Source: Oceanospirillales bacterium
GTDB taxonomy: Bacteria; Pseudomonadota; Gammaproteobacteria; Pseudomonadales; Balneatricaceae
DNA length: 64,000 nt
Direction: 5' to 3'
Assembly (NCBI GenBank): GCA_018223185.1
Contig: JAAEYW010000007.1
Location: 62,001-126,000 of the forward strand
How positions within the stretch are numbered: the stretch's first letter is position 1; each line of letters opens with the position of its first letter. The translations under genes and the position numbers were made by a program. Below the pieces are notes generated by a model. That model was given only the letters and a program-made list of their open reading frames with translations. It ran no database searches and was not told the DNA's origin. Shown here in pieces: positions 26,756 to 34,534 of the stretch.

Positions 26756-27361
26756 CTACTGCCCATAACGTTTATGAGGTTGGTTCAGATAAGCCAGCTC
26801 TTCAGGTGTTGAGGAGCGCCCAAGTATTTTATTTCGGTAGGGAAAACGGCCAAACCGGACAATAAGGTTACGGTGCTCATGGGCAAAGTCCAGTGCATTA
26901 TCAATCTGATGCCGCTGTTCACGGGGAGTGACAGAAAGCATCGCCTCAATCTGAGAGACACAAAGATTCTGTGCCTGCAGATCTTCAGCATGTTCCAGCG
27001 GCATATAGAAAAACAACTTTTCGCTGCCTTCAAGGGCAACATCATGCCCAAGTTCAATACCTTCTCTGCACAGTTGCGAGGCCCTGAAATCTCCGGAAAA
27101 AGCATCAGCAGATCCCCGATAGATACTGCGGGTAAACTGATCCAGAAGGATAATCAGAGCCAGCCTGCCACGCGGCTGTCCGGCCCAGTCATCCAACTGC
27201 CCCCAGAGCGCCTGCCTGACCTGATGACCAAACAGCTCGCCAAGCTGACGATCCATCGCCTCATCACCAAACCACCACAGTGATTTTCGACTGGTCACCG
27301 GAAATCCCTGTTTAAGCTCACCAAACCAGAATTGCAGAATCTCTTCAATCTGTTCAGTCAT
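26756..27361 (-). CDS. DUF924 family protein
   Basis: This 201-residue protein matches DUF924: EILQFWFGELKQGFP, SLWWFGDEAMDRQLGELFG, LALIILLDQFTRSIYRG, FYMPLEHAED, and RFGRFPYRNKILGR. The family has a tetratricopeptide-like helical fold and no known function. Three in-frame starts are close together; the ATG at 27361 has GGGG about 7 nt upstream and is the usual family start. The frame extends to a GTG at 27382. Confidence 0.88.
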   Translation of the reverse strand: MTEQIEEILQFWFGELKQGFPVTSRKSLWWFGDEAMDRQLGELFGHQVRQALWGQLDDWAGQPRGRLALIILLDQFTRSIYRGSADAFSGDFRASQLCREGIELGHDVALEGSEKLFFYMPLEHAEDLQAQNLCVSQIEAMLSVTPREQRHQIDNALDFAHEHRNLIVRFGRFPYRNKILGRSSTPEELAYLNQPHKRYGQ

Positions 27362-27569
27362 AAACAACCCCATTAAACCCACGTCACAACTTCACCATTA
27401 TAGAAGAGAAGCGCTCCAGCTGCCGACTGCAGAAGAAGATATACTGACCACTATCGGCAAACAATTTAACTTTTATATAGCTAAAATCTGTTTTAGTCTG
27501 AACCTTATAAAAATAAACCACTCTTTTTAATATGCATAAAGTCTGGCCATAATTTCTAACGGGGGAAAA

Positions 27570-28340
27570 ATGCGGAACTTTCTGATTTTAATTATACTGG
27601 CGGTAGCCGGTGTTACCGGTTATCTGTACATCAATCCTCCTCTGCAGAAATCGGAGCAGGCAGCACCCCCTCAAATAAAGCAGGACGAGCTGTCGAAAAT
27701 GGCCGCACAGCGTCATATTGACAACCTGACCTCTGAGCCCGAACAAGCGATCGAAATCGACAAGGCCAACAACTTTGTCACTCAGGATCAGTTACTTAAA
27801 CTGCCAACAGATCTTGCAACGGCATCGGCGACCACCGAAGCAGTAAATGGTGAGAGTGTAACCACCTACGGTATTAATCTGGAGCAGATAGGCAACTCTG
27901 CAGACCCTCAGCACAGAGTCATACCTGCCAGCGAACTCCCTATGGCCGACCAGATCAGACTGAAGGAGCTGCTCAATAATCCGGATAGTGCGGAAGGAAC
28001 TCTGTTTTATATTCACGGCGTCACCGACTCAGATAAACAGGGGCTGTGGGGCATCATTCAAAGTGGTCTTATTGATACTTTTTCCCGGGGAATACAGCTG
28101 AAAACCAAACTGATCAGTGCAGATATACCTCAGGCAGCAGATGAACGCCTGCCTAATAGTAGCAGTTCATTTCTCGGTGCAATTCTGGATCAGAAAGTAA
28201 AAGATACGTATGTATACAATTATCATAAAGGAATACTCGGACAAAACCCGAACCTGATAACCCCTGGGCAGGAGCTTATAGTTGTCACTTTCAGTCAGGA
28301 TGAGCTGATAGATATCTACAACCACTTCGCCTTTCAATAA
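27570..28340 (+). CDS. Exported or membrane-anchored protein of unknown family
   Basis: This 256-residue protein has one N-terminal hydrophobic segment (residues about 3-22) with a single preceding Arg, then a Gln/Asp/Glu-rich stretch and a mixed C-terminal domain. I do not recognise the family. FYIHGVTDSDKQGLWGIIQSG and GQNPNLITPGQELIVV recall LysM, but the usual spacing is absent, so I do not assign it. It most likely sits in the periplasm, anchored by the N-terminus. A GST gene follows 15 bp downstream; co-transcription is probable. A GGGGGAAA site precedes the ATG. Confidence 0.6.
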   Translation: MRNFLILIILAVAGVTGYLYINPPLQKSEQAAPPQIKQDELSKMAAQRHIDNLTSEPEQAIEIDKANNFVTQDQLLKLPTDLATASATTEAVNGESVTTYGINLEQIGNSADPQHRVIPASELPMADQIRLKELLNNPDSAEGTLFYIHGVTDSDKQGLWGIIQSGLIDTFSRGIQLKTKLISADIPQAADERLPNSSSSFLGAILDQKVKDTYVYNYHKGILGQNPNLITPGQELIVVTFSQDELIDIYNHFAFQ

Positions 28341-28355
28341 AGACAGGACTCATAC

Positions 28356-28973
28356 ATGATCGATCTGTACACCTGGGGAACCCCCAACGGCCGCAAAGTA
28401 TCTATTATGCTGGAGGCAACGGCACTGCCCTACGTGGTTCACCCAATCAACCTTCAGGCAGGCGATCAGTTTAAACCGGATTTTCTGGCTATCAGCCCGA
28501 ACAATAAAATTCCGGCTATTTCCGATGACGAAGGCCCCGATGGAAAAACGCTTTACCTGTTTGAAAGTGGTGCAATTCTTCTCTATCTCGCTGAAAAAAC
28601 CGGCAACTTTTTACCAACTGAACCGATAAAAAGGCTGGAATGCCTGCAATGGCTGATGTGGCAGATGGGCAGCTTTGGCCCCTTATTGGGACAGGCTCAC
28701 CATTTCAATCGCTTTGCCAACGAAAGAATCCCCTATGCGATCAATCGCTATCGCGAAGAAAGCCGGCGACTCTGGGGAGTACTGAATAAACAACTGGACG
28801 GACATACATTTATTGTTGATCCGGACCTCAGTATCGCCGATTTTGCCATCTACCCCTGGACATGCCGCTTTGAGTGGCAGGAAATTAATCTGGAAGAATT
28901 TCCCAACGTAAAGGCCTGGATGGAACGGATGTCGCACATAGAGTTTGTTCAACGGGGGATGGCGGTTCCCTGA
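28356..28973 (+). CDS. Glutathione S-transferase (YfcG/YghU-like)
   Basis: This 205-residue protein has an N-terminal thioredoxin-like domain (MIDLYTWGTPNGRKVSIMLEATALPYVVHPINL) and the helical C-terminal domain. SPNNKIPAI and ESGAILLYLAEKTGNFLP are the glutathione-binding blocks. The nu-class (YfcG/YghU) shows disulfide-reductase and peroxidase activity with two bound glutathione molecules. It lies 15 bp after the unknown exported-protein gene on the same strand. Confidence 0.9.
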   Translation: MIDLYTWGTPNGRKVSIMLEATALPYVVHPINLQAGDQFKPDFLAISPNNKIPAISDDEGPDGKTLYLFESGAILLYLAEKTGNFLPTEPIKRLECLQWLMWQMGSFGPLLGQAHHFNRFANERIPYAINRYREESRRLWGVLNKQLDGHTFIVDPDLSIADFAIYPWTCRFEWQEINLEEFPNVKAWMERMSHIEFVQRGMAVP

Positions 28974-29025
28974 ACGCAGCCCATGCTTTTCAGGGGGCGT
29001 TGTGTATTTCCACTAACACGCCCTC

Positions 29026-29868
29026 TCAACACTCCAGGCCAAACCGGCGTAACTGGCGGGGCAACACCTCATCAAGCTCATTCAGATCCCCCTCCTGCAA
29101 CTCGATAACAGCCAGATCATGAGCCTCATAGAGCGCTTTTTTATGCATCTTATCCGCCAGATAGGAGGGATCATTTTCACTGCCCCAGAATTCAATAAAT
29201 AACCGCACCCCTGGCAGGTAAAAATCGGCTCTGGCTAATGCATCCAGCGGCAAACGCTTATCACAGGCATGGGGGATACCGGCAAGGTACAGCCAGTTGT
29301 CGATTTTTACTTCCGCTTCCGAACGCAGCAGATGACCATCCATCGCACGGCAACCACTGTAATGTTCCACCTCAGCCAAAGGCGCAACAAAAGCCCTTAG
29401 CGAGCGCTTAAAAATAATGTTGTCAGGCAGCGTTTTGGGCCATAACACATAGGGGATCGCTGTCTGAATATCCTCTTTCTGCATCCCCCCCTGCGCCTGC
29501 CCCGCTTCTGTCAGCTGCCACCCTTTCAGCCTGGGTTTTACCCACCCCAGCTCCGCCAGCAGCTGATTGATTCGCGACGCCGATATTCCGGTTTTCAGGC
29601 CCAGCCCTTTGGCACCGGTAAACCGATCTTCAGGGTTGACCAGCGCCCGGTGCTCTTCAACACTTTCCGGCCAGACAATATAGCGGCCGTATCGCTCGCT
29701 ATCACGATAACTACCCTGCTCAAACTCCCCTTTGGCCGTCAGGTGCCACTGCTCCTGCTCCCGCCTGATCCACCCCAGAGCTTCAAGTTCAGTAAACATC
29801 TGACGGCTGCTTTTGCCTAATGCTTTAGCCAGCGCCGAGGTCGATATTTTTTTACTCTCTTTGGCCAT
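29026..29868 (-). CDS. Two winged-helix domains plus PD-(D/E)XK-like nuclease domain
   Basis: This 280-residue protein appears to be modular. Residues 5-55 form a winged helix (ISTSALAKALGKSSRQMFTELEALGWIRREQEQWHLTAKGE). A second lies at about 83-125 (GLGLKTGISASRINQLLAELGWVKPRLKGWQLTEAG). The C-terminal 100 residues match a PD-(D/E)XK nuclease core: LRSEAEVKIDNWLYLAGIPH, then RADFYLPGVRLFIEFWG with the Asp and Glu of the active site, and a following Lys-rich helix (DKMHKKALYEAHDL). Similar ends occur in restriction-type and homing-type nucleases. No methylase or other defence gene is next to it. Function unknown; DNA or RNA cleavage is an inference. Confidence 0.7.
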   Translation of the reverse strand: MAKESKKISTSALAKALGKSSRQMFTELEALGWIRREQEQWHLTAKGEFEQGSYRDSERYGRYIVWPESVEEHRALVNPEDRFTGAKGLGLKTGISASRINQLLAELGWVKPRLKGWQLTEAGQAQGGMQKEDIQTAIPYVLWPKTLPDNIIFKRSLRAFVAPLAEVEHYSGCRAMDGHLLRSEAEVKIDNWLYLAGIPHACDKRLPLDALARADFYLPGVRLFIEFWGSENDPSYLADKMHKKALYEAHDLAVIELQEGDLNELDEVLPRQLRRFGLEC

Positions 29869-30299
29869 TGACTCTTATCCGTTATAACGTCACTTTAAGT
29901 GGATAAAATTGATACTGTGACAAATACCCATACGGGTCAAAATATTTCTACCGGTAGCACCATGAAATCTTTATCAAAAAAGACAACGACTCCTGGCATC
30001 ATTTTATAACCTGCTACTTTTCTCTGCCTCTACTCGCAGGCCAGATGGAAAACATCTTATTTATATGACTTGATGAGGATTGGAGTCGGGACTGACCGCG
30101 CTGATGCCGCTTATGGATGAATGGAAACAGACTGAGGGGATTAACTGATTACAATTCAAACAGATTTACTCGTACTATATTCAGGCCCCACCTGCCTGAC
30201 AGCAAAAGGCTTATGCTGAAAACAGGCAGGTCGATTATGCGCAGAGAAAAGCTGCCTGTCCAAGGACTGAGTGCCAGACAGGCATTCTTAAAAATAATA
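29869..30299. other. 431-bp gap: GGA-rich stretch and nested inverted repeats, no convincing gene
   Basis: The gap between two minus-strand genes holds seven GGA triplets in 84 nt (30057-30140), a 9-bp perfect inverted repeat (ACCTGCCTG 30190-30198 / CAGGCAGGT 30223-30231) and a 7-bp one (GCCTGTC 30254-30260 / GACAGGC 30277-30283). No U tract or strong promoter is visible. The 65-residue ORF at 30117-30314 overlaps the AraC gene and has no ribosome site, so I leave it out. Confidence 0.5.
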
Positions 30300-31124
30300 T
30301 CAGGCGATACGTAAGAGCTGATCACTCTGATCTAAAGATGCCCGGTCGCCTTTCAAACACTGTCGATACCGGGAGGGCGTCACCCCAAAATATTTTTTAA
30401 ACGCTCTGGCATAGTAAGAGGGATCATTAAACCCGACCAGATAAGCAATATCTGCGATCGACGCACTGGGATTGCGCAGCAACCGGGCCGATTCATTCAA
30501 ACGAAATCGCACCAGATACTCCTGAAATGTCACATTAAAGGTCTGCCTGAAGGTACGGCTAAACTGACTCACATTGATCTTACAGAGCAGCGCCAGACGC
30601 TCTTCTGTAATTTTTTCCCGAAAGTGGCCTTCCAGATAGCTGATTGCAGGCTGAAGCAATTTTTCATTTCCGGGGGCCCCTCTGAAGCGCACCTCATCCG
30701 GCAGCATCACATGGACAGATTTTTTAAACTGCGGCCTCTGAGAGAAACACACCTCGGTCGCCAGTTTAATGGACGTGAAAACTTCATCAATACCGTTTTC
30801 GGTCAGAGGCAGCACAAAATAATCCCAGACGCCGGTCCGGAATGCCCATACCGCCAGTGCTTCGGAGTGCTGTTCAGTAAACATTACAATAGGGCAGCTG
30901 GGTAATGCTTCCCTCACCTCCTGCAGTAAATTAAGACTGGGAATATCGGGATAATCATATTCAAAGCATATGACATCAGCTTCATAGGATGAGCTGTTTT
31001 CACTGTTCAGCTGATAACGTCTTAAATACGACACCTGGTATCGATTTTGAAACTGTCGCAACAGCTCAGAACGCTCTGTAGAAACTCTCAGATCGATCCA
31101 GCTGAGTGTAAGATCAGTGGACAT
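30300..31124 (-). CDS. AraC-type regulator with degenerate receiver domain, divergent to the Tad locus
   Basis: This 274-residue protein joins a receiver-like domain (about 5-125) to an AraC/XylS double helix-turn-helix (about 165-260; ISQFSRTFRQTFNVTFQEYLVRFRLNESARLL and FNDPSYYARAFKKYFGVTPSRYR are classic). In the receiver the phospho-Asp site reads VICFEYD, so Glu 55 takes the usual Asp position. The conserved Lys is Leu (VLPLT, residue 105) while the switch Thr 83 is kept. So it is likely not a normal phosphorylated regulator and may be locked active or respond to another signal. It faces flp across 340 bp, with 21-bp-spaced direct repeats, and probably controls the pilus operon. Confidence 0.85.
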   Translation of the reverse strand: MSTDLTLSWIDLRVSTERSELLRQFQNRYQVSYLRRYQLNSENSSSYEADVICFEYDYPDIPSLNLLQEVREALPSCPIVMFTEQHSEALAVWAFRTGVWDYFVLPLTENGIDEVFTSIKLATEVCFSQRPQFKKSVHVMLPDEVRFRGAPGNEKLLQPAISYLEGHFREKITEERLALLCKINVSQFSRTFRQTFNVTFQEYLVRFRLNESARLLRNPSASIADIAYLVGFNDPSYYARAFKKYFGVTPSRYRQCLKGDRASLDQSDQLLRIA

Positions 31125-31464
31125 AAAAGTACCCTTAAACTCTTACCGTCCATGGCTTTCCATGTGTAAAAAAGGGAGCCCTGTGAACGATTACAGAGAA
31201 CTTCCCATCAATTCACCCTTCTGGCCTCTAAGCTTAGATAATGCTCTGAGATATGCGCCATTAATTCAGTTGAATCTTTTTCATAATCCTCAGATATGTC
31301 ACCAGCCCTATTTAAAATAGTCCTGATTTTTTCCAAAAAAGTCCTATCAGATTTCCCTACACATGTCTAATTTTATGTATACGGCCTGTCACCAAAATGA
31401 GACGTTAAAACCTCGGGTTTCAGGAACCTTGAAGTAACACAGACTTAAAATCGGGGACTTAAAC
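31125..31464. promoter_or_regulatory. Divergent control region between the AraC-type gene and flp
   Basis: AGTCCTGAT (31319-31327) and AGTCCTATC (31340-31348) are direct repeats spaced exactly 21 bp, two helical turns, as for AraC half-sites. A looser third copy (AATCCTCAG) lies at 31285-31293. AT-rich stretches around 31370-31385 (TATGTATAC) could be the flp -10. No ORF is convincing in this gap. Confidence 0.55.
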
Positions 31465-31644
31465 ATGTCTATTCAAACATTCAAAACACTGGTTAAGCGC
31501 TTTATCCAAGATGAAGAGGGCCTGACAACTGTGGAATATGCCATTGCCGGTAGCCTGGTAGGCCTGGCGGTCGTCACAGCCTTTACAGACCTGGGAACTG
31601 CTGTCGGGGCAGCCATTGCTGAACTTACAGCAGTGATTTCATAG
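31465..31644 (+). CDS. flp: Flp-family type IVb pilin
   Basis: A 59-residue ORF, just under a 60-residue cutoff. The prepilin leader (19 residues ending in EEG) is followed by LTTVEYAIAGSLVGLAVVTAF, with the Flp signature Glu at mature position 5 and Tyr at 6, then a hydrophobic helix. Cleavage is expected after Gly 19. GGGGA about 8 nt upstream supports the ATG at 31465. The pilin is the major subunit of Tad/Flp pili for surface attachment and tight adherence. It is the first gene of the locus and faces the AraC-type regulator. Confidence 0.93.
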   Translation: MSIQTFKTLVKRFIQDEEGLTTVEYAIAGSLVGLAVVTAFTDLGTAVGAAIAELTAVIS

Positions 31645-31696
31645 GCTGAACCAGCTGCACAGATATTACTACGAATCATCACTTAATTTAGCCAAT

Positions 31697-31704
31697 GGGG
31701 GGGG
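31697..31704 (+). repeat. G8 homopolymer serving as the tadV ribosome site
   Basis: Eight consecutive G lie 7 nt before the ATG at 31712, where the Shine-Dalgarno site belongs. Length change by replication slippage would alter spacing and strength of translation initiation. Confidence 0.85.
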
Positions 31705-31711
31705 CAGTATA

Positions 31712-32305
31712 ATGCAACCGACGCTCACATCTGATTTACTGATGTTGTCTTTACTGCTCCTGCTCTTTTTTGCCACCGTGTGGGACATCATTAAACACAT
31801 CATTCCCAACCTGATCAGCCTCGCCATACTCATTGGCGGCACAGTTTTTCAGGTGATGTGGGATGGCTGGGCAGGCAGCATTACCGCGCTCAGTGGTATG
31901 CTGATCGGCTTTTTTATCTTTATCCCCTTTTATATCGCCGGCGGCATGGCCGCGGGCGATGTCAAACTGATGGCCGCCGTGGGCAGTCTCCTCGGCCCAC
32001 AGCTGGCAATACTGGCGGCATCCCTGAGCCTGATCGCCGGCTGCCTGCTTGCCTTGGCATGGGTGTTGTTTAAAGGCGACCTGCCGAATCTGTTGAAACG
32101 CTATTACCGCATAGTAAAAACATTCTGCTTTACGAGACAGCTGATCTATGAAAAGCCGCAACCCGGCGATACCGCTGCATTACGTTTTCCATATGCGCTG
32201 GCCATCATGGCAGGCACTCTTTTGACACTCGCTCATCAATCGCAGCTCAGCTTCTACTATTTAAGCGACTATCTGAGATTTCTCTTCGACGGAGGTGTTT
32301 TATGA
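31712..32305 (+). CDS. tadV: Prepilin peptidase TadV (CpaA)
   Basis: This 197-residue membrane protein is a type IV prepilin peptidase of the short Tad type. It has the aspartate in VWDIIKHIIPN (near the first segment) and the GGMAAGDVKLMAAVG block, where GDxK supplies the second catalytic Asp. It removes the leaders of Flp and the TadE/F pseudopilins. About six membrane segments are seen. It overlaps the next gene by 4 nt (ATGA). Confidence 0.93.
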   Translation: MQPTLTSDLLMLSLLLLLFFATVWDIIKHIIPNLISLAILIGGTVFQVMWDGWAGSITALSGMLIGFFIFIPFYIAGGMAAGDVKLMAAVGSLLGPQLAILAASLSLIAGCLLALAWVLFKGDLPNLLKRYYRIVKTFCFTRQLIYEKPQPGDTAALRFPYALAIMAGTLLTLAHQSQLSFYYLSDYLRFLFDGGVL

Positions 32306-33669
32306 ATGAGCAACAACACGATCTGACCATGCGGGCAATTAAACAGCAGCCGGTATCGCCCTTCAGCGCGCTGGCACCGCGCCCTAAAACGGTTGAAGAA
32401 ACCCACCTGAGCAAACAGTTCTTGACTGAACTGGTGAGTAAACACCTCTACGATGCCGGTGCTCTGACCATTTCTCAGCTGGTCAACCGGGCCTGCCTGT
32501 CGGGCGCCATCATTGAGGAGATATTGAATTACCTGAGACAGGAAGCGCGTCTCGAAGTACTCCCCCGTTTAGGACACGGGCAGGAGCTGTTTTACGGCCT
32601 CACGGACCTGGGTCGCGTAGCCGCCCATGAAGCACTCAACAAAAATGGCTATATAGGGCCTGCGCCAGTGCCCGTCTCAGTATATGAGAAGGTTGTCGCC
32701 GCCCAGTCAGTACACCTCGTCAAGGTTAAGCAACAACAGACCCAGGAAGCCTTTAAGGATATTGTCATCAAAGATTCACTGCTCGACCAACTTGGCCCGG
32801 CGCTTAATTCCGGCCGCTCGATCGTGATCTATGGCCCTCCGGGAACCGGTAAAACCTATATTACCCAACGTCTGACACGCCTGTTAACAGACCTGTGCCT
32901 GATTCCGCATGCAATCTCGGTCAATGAAAGCGTTATCCAGCTATATGATCCGCTGGTGCATGTTTCGGCTTCACCGAATAAAGATACCGAGAGATCAGGC
33001 AGCCTGCTATTTCAGGAAGGCTACGACCCCAGATTTAAACTCTGCAAGCGCCCTGTAGTGATCAGCGGCGGTGAACTGACCCTCGATATGCTGGAAGTGC
33101 AATACGAGCCGGCCACCAAGATTTACCGTGCGCCACTGCAGCTGAAAGCCAACAACGGCATGTACATCATCGACGATATGGGGCGCCAGCGAGTCGCTCC
33201 GGTAGCGCTATTTAACCGCTGGATCGTGCCGATGGAAGAGAAACGCGATCACCTGAGCCTCGGCAATGGTCACAACTTTGAGATCCCGTTTGATGAGATT
33301 CTCATTTTTTCCACCAATATCAATCCGCTGGAGCTGGGCGATGCCGCCTTTCTGCGACGCATCGGGCACAAAATTTTCTTCGATACGCTGGATAGTGAGG
33401 CGTTCAGCCAGATCTGGAAGCAGGTGTGCACAGAAAAGCAGATCGATTTCGATCAGGACATTCTCAATTATCTCTTTGACCACCACTACCAGCGGAAACA
33501 CTGTTCCCTGCTGCCGTGCCATCCGAGAGACCTGCTGGGGATTGCACAGGACAAAGCGCTTTACCTGGGAAACCCCGCCAAGCTGTCAAAAGAACTGATT
33601 GACTGGGCCTGGGAAAGCTATTTCGTACAACTAGAACAGAAGGAAGGGCAGCCGATCCATAACGGATAG
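32302..33669 (+). CDS. AAA+ ATPase within the Tad locus
   Basis: This 455-residue protein has an N-terminal winged-helix-like region (about 45-110, ISQLVNRACLSGAIIEEILNYLRQEARLEV), then an AAA+ domain with SIVIYGPPGTGKTYITQRL (Walker A) at about residue 175 and MYIIDDMGRQ as a Walker B. A sensor-like RRIGHKIFFDTLDSEAF stretch follows. It is not one of the standard Tad ATPases (TadA and TadZ have their own genes here). The start overlaps tadV and it ends 17 bp before rcpC, so it belongs to the operon. A role in assembly or in regulation is possible. Confidence for the fold is high, for function low. Confidence 0.8.
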   Translation: MNEQQHDLTMRAIKQQPVSPFSALAPRPKTVEETHLSKQFLTELVSKHLYDAGALTISQLVNRACLSGAIIEEILNYLRQEARLEVLPRLGHGQELFYGLTDLGRVAAHEALNKNGYIGPAPVPVSVYEKVVAAQSVHLVKVKQQQTQEAFKDIVIKDSLLDQLGPALNSGRSIVIYGPPGTGKTYITQRLTRLLTDLCLIPHAISVNESVIQLYDPLVHVSASPNKDTERSGSLLFQEGYDPRFKLCKRPVVISGGELTLDMLEVQYEPATKIYRAPLQLKANNGMYIIDDMGRQRVAPVALFNRWIVPMEEKRDHLSLGNGHNFEIPFDEILIFSTNINPLELGDAAFLRRIGHKIFFDTLDSEAFSQIWKQVCTEKQIDFDQDILNYLFDHHYQRKHCSLLPCHPRDLLGIAQDKALYLGNPAKLSKELIDWAWESYFVQLEQKEGQPIHNG

Positions 33670-33686
33670 GTTGTAAGGAGGTCACC

Positions 33687-34439
33687 ATGTTTAAAGGTAG
33701 AACACTGCTACTCATTCTCGTGTCGGGTCTGCTTGCCTTTGGCGCAGCCTTTATGGCTAACAGCTGGCTCAAACACCAGACTCCGGTCATCGCAGAAAGC
33801 ACACCGACTGACACAGAGTCTGTGGTCACGGCGGCACTGGAAATTATGTATGGCCAGAAAGTCGAAGCACGACACCTGACTACTGTACAAATGCCCAAAG
33901 CGTATGCTCCTGAAGGCGCCGTCAGGCAAACCGATGAAATAGTGGGCATGATCGCACAGTCTGACATCATCCCCGGTGAGATTCTGATGTCGGCCCGTTT
34001 CTCGAAAATAGCGACCGGCAGCGCGCTGGCATCATTAATTGAACCCAACATGCGCGCCGTCACCGTACGTGTCAACGACGTCATCGGCGTAGCCGGCTTC
34101 CTGCTACCTGGCAACCGGGTCGATGTACTGGCCAGCCGCAAGATCAATAAGCGCTCTTATACCAACACCATTCTGTCCGACCTTAAGGTGCTTGCCGTTG
34201 ACCAGACCGCCAGGGCTAAGAAAAACGACCCTGTCATTGTGCGCGCAGTCACTCTGGAAGTGACTCCGGCACAAGCAGAAACAATCGTCAAAGCGCGCGA
34301 CGAAGGCCCGATACAACTCAGTCTTCGCAATCCGGAAGACAAGAGCAAGCCCAAGCCCCGGGTCAGGACCGTGAGCAGTGACTCTTACGTCACCATTATA
34401 CGGGGCACCGACGCACAGAAAAGTAAAGTTAGCCTGTAA
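33687..34439 (+). CDS. rcpC: Flp pilus assembly protein RcpC/CpaB
   Basis: This 250-residue protein has an N-terminal membrane segment (about 5-23) and the SAF domain, with VEARHLTTVQMPKAYAPEGAV and ILMSARFSKI, followed by AVTVRVNDVIGVAGFLLPGNRVDVLAS and the RcpC/CpaB C-terminal part. It stabilises the Tad secretin in the periplasm. GGAGG about 8 nt upstream of the ATG. The order after the ATPase and before rcpA is the normal Tad order. Confidence 0.9.
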   Translation: MFKGRTLLLILVSGLLAFGAAFMANSWLKHQTPVIAESTPTDTESVVTAALEIMYGQKVEARHLTTVQMPKAYAPEGAVRQTDEIVGMIAQSDIIPGEILMSARFSKIATGSALASLIEPNMRAVTVRVNDVIGVAGFLLPGNRVDVLASRKINKRSYTNTILSDLKVLAVDQTARAKKNDPVIVRAVTLEVTPAQAETIVKARDEGPIQLSLRNPEDKSKPKPRVRTVSSDSYVTIIRGTDAQKSKVSL

Positions 34440-34489
34440 CTACAGCGAACCGTTTACCGGGTGATAGATTGCAGTCATTACCCTGAAAA

Positions 34490-34507
34490 GGCCTGCAGCA
34501 ACAGGCC
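34490..34507 (+). other. Short stem-loop before rcpA
   Basis: GGCCTG / CAGGCC with a 6-base loop (CAGCAA) in the 95-nt gap before rcpA. No U tract, so it is not a classical terminator. Confidence 0.45.
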
Positions 34508-34534
34508 AAGGCAGAGAAGAGGTAGGGAATAATC

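Noticed and set aside
27570-28340. LysM domain in the unknown exported protein
   Set aside because: Only two short resemblances at wrong spacing; not enough for the call.
30117-30314. 65-residue ORF in the gap before the AraC-type gene
   Set aside because: No ribosome site, mixed composition, overlaps the AraC gene end, and lies in a repeat-rich stretch.
33464-34147. 227-residue ORF on the minus strand
   Set aside because: Antisense shadow of the AAA+ and rcpC genes; no ribosome site, unnatural composition.
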